From the NCBI GenBank assembly GCA_910579995.1, contig CAJTWH010000016.1:15296-79295 (forward strand): a stretch of DNA of 64,000 nucleotides, in the 5' to 3' direction. Under the pieces are notes generated by a model that saw nothing but the letters and a program-made list of their open reading frames with translations, ran no database searches and had not been told where the DNA came from. A program made the translations under genes and the position numbers. This stretch comes from an uncultured Muribaculaceae bacterium. GTDB lineage: Bacteria; Bacteroidota; Bacteroidia; Bacteroidales; Muribaculaceae. Below are positions 59,107 through 64,000 of the stretch, one piece after another. Within the stretch, counting starts at the first letter, position 1. Each line of letters begins with the position of its first letter.

Positions 59107-60643
59107 CGATATATAAGGTTGAGCCGTTACCACCGGTAAAGAAATCACCATATTTGCTTGCCGAAGCGGTCACAAGTATATATTTGGGGCGGCGGTTTGT
59201 TGCCTTGTAATTGATTTCAAATTCAAAGGGAATGTATGAGGGTATGGTCTGGGCACATTCCATTTTGCCGTATGCCACTACCTCCGGGCCATTCTCATCA
59301 AAAAGTTGACGGTCGGACGGCGCCGTACGGATTTCAAACGGCTCATCTGAGTCGATGAGAGCCACCCAGATGATACAGGTGTCGGGCTGGCCGATAAGTT
59401 GTTTATAGTCGGCTGAAGAATGGCTTATGTTGGTATCTGTATATTTGTATTGTCCGCGCAGTTTTACAGGACGGTCAGTAAACTCGCGGCCGAAACTGAG
59501 CACACCGTTCGTTCCGACAGTCTTCACGTATGAGCCTGCAAAGATGTTGCCGGCAGCAATCTTGCCAAGCGCACCAATACCGACAAAACGGGTCTCGAGC
59601 CTTGCAGCCCAACCGGAACCCGACGGTGTATCATCGGTGGGAGTTGTGTTGGAGTCACCGAGTGTGGTCGCTCCCTTATTGCCGGTACCCCAGAATGGTG
59701 TGCCGTCTTCGGCCCACGGGCACCACACTTTACCGTCGAGCCACCAGTTGTCGAAGTCGCTGTTTGGCAACTGCGCTGCAGTCCCGGTAGTGAAGTCAAT
59801 GATTTCACCGGTAAATTCACCTGAGGTGACACGAGCCTGATATGAGGTCTGAGGCGACAGGTGAGCTACGCGGGCTACAAAATTGCCGCCAGTGACAGTG
59901 ATATCGGTTTGAGCTACATCGGTCCATTCATCGGTGCCGGCAAGGCGATATTGAGCACCGAATTCTTTGCCGGCCTCGCCCATGCCGTTGATCCATGCCA
60001 CGCATGTCCAAGCGTCGACACTCACAGTGCGCACAGTCACATCTACCGGTTCAACATAGAGAGTCCATGTCTCGGTGCGTCCGAAAGAGGTCACTTCAAT
60101 CTCTACCGGCTTGGAGGCGTCAACCACACCGCCGTCGCTAAGGTCAGGGGTCATGGTGGAGCCTATCGCGCCGAGTTTTGCCTTCTCTACCGTAATAGCC
60201 TTGAGATTCTGAGTCTCAGGCACATTGAGCACAATGCGTCGGCCGGGCACATCAATGGTGGTGGCACCGATCTGGCCTACGACATCGAAATAGCGTTCTA
60301 TATCCTGAACGCCGATAATTTTCCATCGGTAATCCTGATACAGGCGCAATATCACCGACACAGGGCTCGACAGATCGATAGTGCCGGCGAACGGCTCGCC
60401 GACGATCTCCGCGCCGGGAGTGAGTGTCCAGCCGGTAATCTTTACATCTGTAATATCAACCTGCTCGGGAAAAGTGATGGTGGCGGTGCAAGCCACGGTA
60501 TCGATTACAGTACCCTTATCCTGACCCTTTGCGTCGAGAGATACGAAGTTGGCCTGAATACGGGGATAGGGAATATCGTTTTTAATGCAGCCGCCGGCTA
60601 TGAGGGCGACAAGGGCAACCAATGCTATACAATACTTTTTCAT
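59078..60643 (-). CDS. PCMD-domain lipoprotein
   Basis: A 521-residue lipoprotein with lipobox LIAGGC (Cys19). Ig-like strands cover about 40-200 (TATITFPEQVDITDVKITGWTLTPGAEI), a fibronectin-like domain about 205-290, and the C-terminal PCMD (putative carbohydrate metabolism) domain about 295-521 (LPNSDFDNWWLDGKVWCPW, SGWAARLETRFVGIG, YILVTASASKYGDFFTGGNGSTLYIDDFELVY). Such proteins probably bind glycans at the cell surface. The two barrels upstream overlap or closely precede it, forming one operon. Confidence 0.85.
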   Translation of the reverse strand: MKKYCIALVALVALIAGGCIKNDIPYPRIQANFVSLDAKGQDKGTVIDTVACTATITFPEQVDITDVKITGWTLTPGAEIVGEPFAGTIDLSSPVSVILRLYQDYRWKIIGVQDIERYFDVVGQIGATTIDVPGRRIVLNVPETQNLKAITVEKAKLGAIGSTMTPDLSDGGVVDASKPVEIEVTSFGRTETWTLYVEPVDVTVRTVSVDAWTCVAWINGMGEAGKEFGAQYRLAGTDEWTDVAQTDITVTGGNFVARVAHLSPQTSYQARVTSGEFTGEIIDFTTGTAAQLPNSDFDNWWLDGKVWCPWAEDGTPFWGTGNKGATTLGDSNTTPTDDTPSGSGWAARLETRFVGIGALGKIAAGNIFAGSYVKTVGTNGVLSFGREFTDRPVKLRGQYKYTDTNISHSSADYKQLIGQPDTCIIWVALIDSDEPFEIRTAPSDRQLFDENGPEVVAYGKMECAQTIPSYIPFEFEINYKATNRRPKYILVTASASKYGDFFTGGNGSTLYIDDFELVYDY

Positions 60644-61482
60644 ATCACAACCATCAGGCCAAAGTTAATATTGAATATATTGAAGCGGAAGTTTGCTCCG
60701 GAGGTCACGCGCGAGCCTTCGTCGACGCCGTCGGTAGTCTGGTCTTCCTTGCGCCAATTGATACCGAACACGCCAAACGACACATTGAACGACATGAAGT
60801 CTTGCAGGAACACGCACACACCGGGGCTGAAATTGAGTGAGCCTTGAGTGATGATCGTTCGGGTATCGCGCGGCACGCTGTTATAAAGGCGTTTGAATCG
60901 CGACGAGCCGCTGCCGAAAGTGAGATCGACCTCATTGAAAATACCGAATCGGCCGCTACGGTCGAGGCCGACGTATGAGCGGTGAAAAGCGGATACAGAG
61001 AAACTCTGCTGATAGTAGCTGATATCGCGGAGAGTGAAGCTGAGGTCTGAATCGAAGTCGAGGGCGAGGTTACCGAGGTCGGCTATGCCGCGCGTATAAT
61101 CGAAGCGCAGGCCCACCGACTGGTTGCTCTTATAGAAATATGAGATATAAGGCTTCACAGAATACATCTTGCCGCTGAAATCGACATCCTTGAGTATTGA
61201 AAGCACACTCACATCCTCGGTGTTGAGCTCGCCATAGCTTGCCGTGATACCGAAGCCCCATTTGCCTTTGGGGATAAAGATATAGTTGAACAAACCGCGG
61301 TCGAAACGGCCATAGTTCTTTTCAGGCAACACTATAGGCACTGTATCGCCGTCGATCACCACATGCTCTATGCTGTCGCGGCTGTGGTCTACGAGTTTCT
61401 TGCGCTGAATAGTCTGTGCTCCGGCAGGCGCGATAACCGCCGATGCAACGAGGAGCATTAGTATACGGAATATACGGTACAT
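60640..61482 (-). CDS. Outer-membrane barrel-like protein, paralogue of the next upstream gene
   Basis: A 280-residue secreted protein with a signal peptide ending near PAGAQ (residue 23). FIPKGKWGFGITASYGELN, RFGIFNEVDLTFGSG, SPGVCVFLQDFMSFNVSFGVFGINW and the final NIFNINFGLMVVI line up with corresponding parts of the protein at 61488-62234. Alternating strands and an aromatic, hydrophobic end indicate a small outer-membrane barrel. Function unknown. It overlaps the PCMD lipoprotein start by 4 bp. Confidence 0.7.
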   Translation of the reverse strand: MYRIFRILMLLVASAVIAPAGAQTIQRKKLVDHSRDSIEHVVIDGDTVPIVLPEKNYGRFDRGLFNYIFIPKGKWGFGITASYGELNTEDVSVLSILKDVDFSGKMYSVKPYISYFYKSNQSVGLRFDYTRGIADLGNLALDFDSDLSFTLRDISYYQQSFSVSAFHRSYVGLDRSGRFGIFNEVDLTFGSGSSRFKRLYNSVPRDTRTIITQGSLNFSPGVCVFLQDFMSFNVSFGVFGINWRKEDQTTDGVDEGSRVTSGANFRFNIFNINFGLMVVI

Positions 61483-61487
61483 AGCGG

Positions 61488-62234
61488 TTAGATATAAAAC
61501 ATCACGCCAAAGGTGATTGAAAATAGATTAATCTTGAAATTAGCCTGCTGTGTGTGGCGGTTGGCGATATAGATCTGGTCGGTGACAGAGCGGGTGTGGT
61601 TGTAGTTGAAACCGAGCACACCGACGTTTACCTCAATCGCCGAGTAATTGTTGAGGAAAACCGACAGACCCGGCGCAACGCCGACATTAAACTGGAAATT
61701 GCGCTCGTAAGTGCCCGTGAGGTCATTACCGGCTCCGTTGCATAGTTTCGACTGTCCGCCGCCCATCTGCAGCTGCACCTCGGTGAAAAGGCCGAAACGT
61801 GTGCTGCGGCCAAGGCTTATATAGTTGCGGAAGAGAGCTGTGCCGAGATATGAGTGGCTTATGCTGTAGAGATTGCTCATGTCGTAATCGGTCTCGCTGT
61901 CAAGCACGATATCGGCAGTGTTAAGACGCGTGCGCTGACGGCTGTAGGAGAAGCGTCCGCCGGCGGTGAGATTGTCCTTGAAGCAGAACATCACAGTGGG
62001 GCTCACCTTGAATGTATACGAATCGCCATTGATTTTCTCAAAAATGAGAAACTGGTAATTGTCTTGATCAGATTGAGAATAACTCACGCTGACACCGGCC
62101 ACCCATGCCCCCTTGGGCACAAATGACACCTGCTCGAGATTGCGCTTGAATGCCTCTTGAGCCGACACTCGGGCCGACAGTCCCAAAAGGATAAAAGCTA
62201 CAGAAAGCAACAGCAGTCGTTTTACTTTTTCCAT
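61488..62234 (-). CDS. Outer-membrane barrel-like protein (first gene of the PCMD operon)
   Basis: A 248-residue protein with a signal peptide ending near SAQ (residue 26). It shares the block order of its downstream paralogue: FVPKGAWVAGVSVSYSQSD, RFGLFTEVQLQMGGG, APGLSVFLNNYSAIEVNVGVLGFNY and NLFSITFGVMFYI at the end. The pair arose by tandem duplication and diverged. They may partner with the PCMD lipoprotein at the outer membrane, as an inference from the operon. Confidence 0.7.
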   Translation of the reverse strand: MEKVKRLLLLSVAFILLGLSARVSAQEAFKRNLEQVSFVPKGAWVAGVSVSYSQSDQDNYQFLIFEKINGDSYTFKVSPTVMFCFKDNLTAGGRFSYSRQRTRLNTADIVLDSETDYDMSNLYSISHSYLGTALFRNYISLGRSTRFGLFTEVQLQMGGGQSKLCNGAGNDLTGTYERNFQFNVGVAPGLSVFLNNYSAIEVNVGVLGFNYNHTRSVTDQIYIANRHTQQANFKINLFSITFGVMFYI

Positions 62235-62584
62235 ATTAAATATCTTACGGCAATCTCACCGTGTAAGATTTATTAACTTAAGTTTCGCAAGCTAAGACTT
62301 GTGGTCCGTTGTCGGTGGTTGTAAGGTGGCGATGATTAAGGCTGACCCGCAGCCCACTGCCAACAAACCTCAAACTTGCATATATTTAGTCAAAATTTGC
62401 TAATTCGGCGTAAAATTACAAAAAAATTTCCAAATAAGGGCAATCACCACCACTACATAAACTTCATTTGCCAATAAAAGGTATTTTAAGCGAGAGAAGT
62501 CGTATCCGTCGGAGAATTTATCAAGTATATATACAATAAATATTGACCTCCGGCGTTAGTATAGTGTAAATCACCCAAATTCTC
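62235..62584. other. Gene-poor stretch with repeats between the barrel operon and hemW
   Basis: About 350 bp hold no protein gene I can support. From left: a hairpin ATCTTAC...GTAAGAT (about 62242-62270), a fragment of the AAGTTTCGC family (62277-62296), copy 3 of the G/T-rich quasi-palindrome (62297-62372), and an AT-rich part with TAATTTTAC on the minus strand (about 62411-62419), a near-match to the -7 consensus that could serve the barrel operon. Confidence 0.5.
62277..62372. repeat. Junction of two repeat families
   Basis: TTAAGTTTCGCAAGCTAAGA (62277-62296) is a partial AAGTTTCGC element, and it runs straight into a G/T-rich half (ACTTGTGGTCCGTTGTCGG) and an A/C-rich half ending CCAACAAACCTCAAAC, a third copy of the quasi-palindrome family. 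The first element seems broken by or next to the second. Confidence 0.5.
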
Positions 62585-62755
62585 ATGCCTATGAAGAAAA
62601 ATTCTACTCTTGAAACACCCCTCTCGGGCTCGGTAAAAGTATCCATGCCCATGAAAGCGCGCCAGCCGCGGCCGCTTACAATCATTAAACTCAAGCAGCT
62701 CGCCCGCTGCGCTTTCTCAGCCGGCAGCGCACTGCCTATCATTGTGATGAACTGA
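62585..62755 (+). CDS. Possible small protein of 56 residues upstream of hemW
   Basis: A plus-strand frame from ATG 62585 to TGA 62753-62755 encodes a basic 56-residue peptide (MPMKKNSTLETP at the start, LTIIKLKQLARCAF and SAGSALPIIVMN toward the end). Codon choice resembles neighbouring genes. It is followed by a strong hairpin and then hemW. I do not recognise it; it may be a real small protein or a leader. A longer frame on the opposite strand over the same bases looks less likely. Confidence 0.35.
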   Translation: MPMKKNSTLETPLSGSVKVSMPMKARQPRPLTIIKLKQLARCAFSAGSALPIIVMN

Positions 62756-62760
62756 TATCC

Positions 62761-62786
62761 GAGCGTGACCCTTGCGGGTCGCGCTC
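62761..62786 (+). other. Strong hairpin directly before hemW
   Basis: GAGCGTGACCC (62761-62771) pairs with GGGTCGCGCTC (62776-62786) at 10 of 11 positions around a 4-nt loop. No T-tract follows, so it is not a standard terminator; it ends 10 nt before the hemW ATG and could affect translation. Confidence 0.5.
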
Positions 62787-62796
62787 TATATGTTCT

Positions 62797-63891
62797 ATGG
62801 CAGGAATATATATCCACGTCCCGTTTTGCACTGTAAAGTGTGCATATTGTGATTTCTACTCTGTGGCACGCCCCGACAAGGCGCAGGCCTTCGTGGAAGC
62901 GGTGGCGCGTGAGTATGCCGCAAGGCTTGATGAGCTCGGCGGCGAAACGGTAATGACCTTATATATCGGCGGAGGTACCCCCTCGCTGCTGTCGCCCGAG
63001 TTGTTCGCTCGCCTCATATCGCCTTTCGACCTCTCCGCTGTCGAGGAATTTACAATCGAGGTAAATCCCGACGATGTAGACAGCCAGCGTATCGAGGCAT
63101 GGCTTGCCGCGGGCGTCAACCGCGTAAGTATAGGCATACAGTCGCTTGACGATAAGGAGCTTGCCGCCGTAGGACGCCGCCACAACGCCGCCCAAGCCGT
63201 CGAGGCTATAGCGCTGCTGCAATCCAAGGGGATAACAAACATCAGCGGCGACCTTATCTACGGCCTGCCGGAGCAGACTATTGAATCTTTTGCCGATAGC
63301 CTGCGGCGCCTTATCGACACCGGCATAACCCATCTTTCGGCCTATTGCCTGAGCTACGAGGAAGGAACGCGTCTTTGGCGGAAACTTCAGCAAGGACTTG
63401 TAACGCCGGCCGACGACGAGCTTATCGAAGCTATGTATTCTGCCCTCTGCCACACGGCAAAATCCTCGGGCTTCGAGCACTACGAGATTTCAAACTTCGC
63501 ATTGCCGGGCTACCGCTCGCGCCACAACTCGGCATATTGGCGCGACGTGCCATATCTCGGCCTCGGGCCCGGCGCACATTCGCTTGACAGCCAAGGCATA
63601 CGCCGCTATGTCCCTGCCGACATAAGAGCTTATATCGCCAATCCTGAGGAAGCGGCCACAATCGACCCCGAAGACAGCACCGACCGCGCCAACGACCGCA
63701 TAATGACCTCGCTGCGCACAGCCGAAGGCCTCGCACTGGCCGACTTCACCGACGCCCAACAGCGACAGATTTCAGCCGCAGCCGCACCGCATATAGCCGC
63801 CGGCCGCCTCGTCACCACTCCCGACGGCTACACCATACCGGAAGAATCATTCCTCCTCTCCGACGCCATCATCCGCGATTTGCTTTTATAA
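62797..63891 (+). CDS. hemW: Radical SAM heme chaperone HemW
   Basis: A 364-residue HemN-like radical SAM protein. The cluster motif CTVKCAYC starts at Cys11 (Cys11, 15, 18) within YIHVPFCTVKCAYCDFYS, followed by YIGGGTPSLL, EVNPDDV and RVSIGIQSLDD, and HYEISNFALPGYRSRHNSAYW in the C-terminal half. HemW proteins lack the HemN N-terminal extension and act as heme chaperones rather than coproporphyrinogen oxidases; the short N-terminus here agrees. The start gives the standard MAGIYIHVPFC. Confidence 0.93.
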   Translation: MAGIYIHVPFCTVKCAYCDFYSVARPDKAQAFVEAVAREYAARLDELGGETVMTLYIGGGTPSLLSPELFARLISPFDLSAVEEFTIEVNPDDVDSQRIEAWLAAGVNRVSIGIQSLDDKELAAVGRRHNAAQAVEAIALLQSKGITNISGDLIYGLPEQTIESFADSLRRLIDTGITHLSAYCLSYEEGTRLWRKLQQGLVTPADDELIEAMYSALCHTAKSSGFEHYEISNFALPGYRSRHNSAYWRDVPYLGLGPGAHSLDSQGIRRYVPADIRAYIANPEEAATIDPEDSTDRANDRIMTSLRTAEGLALADFTDAQQRQISAAAAPHIAAGRLVTTPDGYTIPEESFLLSDAIIRDLLL

Positions 63892-63917
63892 TCCAATTTT
63901 CGCAGGAGACCCGTAGC

Positions 63918-63933
63918 TATCTATCCATAGATA
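63918..63933. repeat. Short inverted repeat after hemW
   Basis: TATCTA and TAGATA around a 4-nt loop (TCCA), just upstream of the long palindrome. Confidence 0.3.
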
Positions 63934-63937
63934 CCTT

Positions 63938-63965
63938 GTAGGGACGTGCCGTGGCACGTCCCTAC
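63938..63965. repeat. Perfect 13-bp-arm palindrome downstream of hemW
   Basis: GTAGGGACGTGCC (63938-63950) and its exact complement (63953-63965) with a 2-nt centre. No T-tract follows on either strand. I recall closely similar GGGACGTGCC palindromes as dispersed repeats in many unrelated bacteria. No gene is visible between it and the window end. Confidence 0.75.
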
Positions 63966-64000
63966 TGTATTGTTGTTATGTGGCTGGAATTTGAGTTCTC

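Noticed and set aside
62521..62817. 98-codon minus-strand frame upstream of hemW
   Set aside because: It overlaps the hemW start and hairpin, has no promoter and reads as an antisense shadow of the small plus-strand frame.

Overview
The window is a compact, gene-dense chromosomal segment of a Bacteroidales bacterium, most likely a gut member near Muribaculaceae (family-level guess). The basis is gene content and promoters. Content includes glycine-lipid type acyltransferases, a methylmalonyl-CoA decarboxylase operon, a PCMD lipoprotein, DUF5715, a GldB-like lipoprotein, a secreted protein with a T9SS-like C-terminus, a class 3 fructose bisphosphatase and a polyprenyl glycosylphosphotransferase. 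Promoters repeatedly match the Bacteroidetes pattern TTTG - 19/20 nt - TAnnTTTG. No phage, IS element, CRISPR array or rRNA was seen. One tRNA (Thr, CGT) is present.

Layout: (1) 1-710, AT-rich GNAT acetyltransferase with an overlapping small partner. (2) 853-15296, minus-strand blocks: recQ-recJ, and a long run from glsA-glsB through purB, dgt, DUF5715, AsmA and HAD to aroB. (3) 15406-17774, trimmed SDR, MptE-like protein, small membrane protein and an Lrp regulator. (4) 17868-22594, the mce-mmdA-oadG-like-biotin carrier-mmdB operon of sodium-coupled propionate formation. (5) 22689-26844, secreted hydrolase, DUF1846, DUF3108-like protein and a hexapeptide acyltransferase. (6) 26960-32581, tRNA-Thr, rplY, pth, GT2, hslR, DEAD helicase, GldB-like lipoprotein and a cysteine-less thioredoxin fold. 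(7) 32831-36824, a 1062-residue secreted protein with a 1350-bp internal duplication, and an outer-membrane barrel. (8) 36927-42452, yicC opposite tsaB-tsaC-sugar transferase-ClC. (9) 42437-44909, metX-hom behind an attenuator. (10) 44982-49457, SGNH hydrolase, fbp and an AAA/PD-(D/E)XK protein. (11) 49458-55670, a lipid head-group locus. (12) 55902-63891, flavodoxin, rmuC, HU-like protein, porin, PCMD lipoprotein with two paralogous barrels, and hemW.

The two observations I rate highest are these. First, the metX-hom leader (44688-44909, minus) has a textbook ribosome-mediated attenuator: a good promoter, a 34-codon leader peptide in which 8 of 9 consecutive residues (20-28) are Met or Cys, mutually exclusive pairing segments, and a GC-rich terminator whose T-tract abuts the metX start codon. 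Second, the locus at 49458-55670 joins a nucleotidyltransferase, an ATP-grasp protein, PgpA, GtrA, two CDP-alcohol phosphatidyltransferases, a PAP2/Aur1-like transferase and a GlsA-like acyltransferase. It resembles the inositol-lipid locus known from Bacteroides but lacks inositol-phosphate synthase in this window and carries extra enzymes, one with an altered catalytic motif.

Intergenic DNA also carries at least two dispersed repeat families: a 120-160 bp element built on the palindromes AAGTTTCGCAAGCGAAACTT and GCGCTGAAAGCGC (three copies plus a fragment), and a G/T-rich to A/C-rich quasi-palindrome. One copy of the first family lies in the predicted 5' UTR of fbp. All functional calls come from reading the sequence and remembered family motifs; no database search was run.
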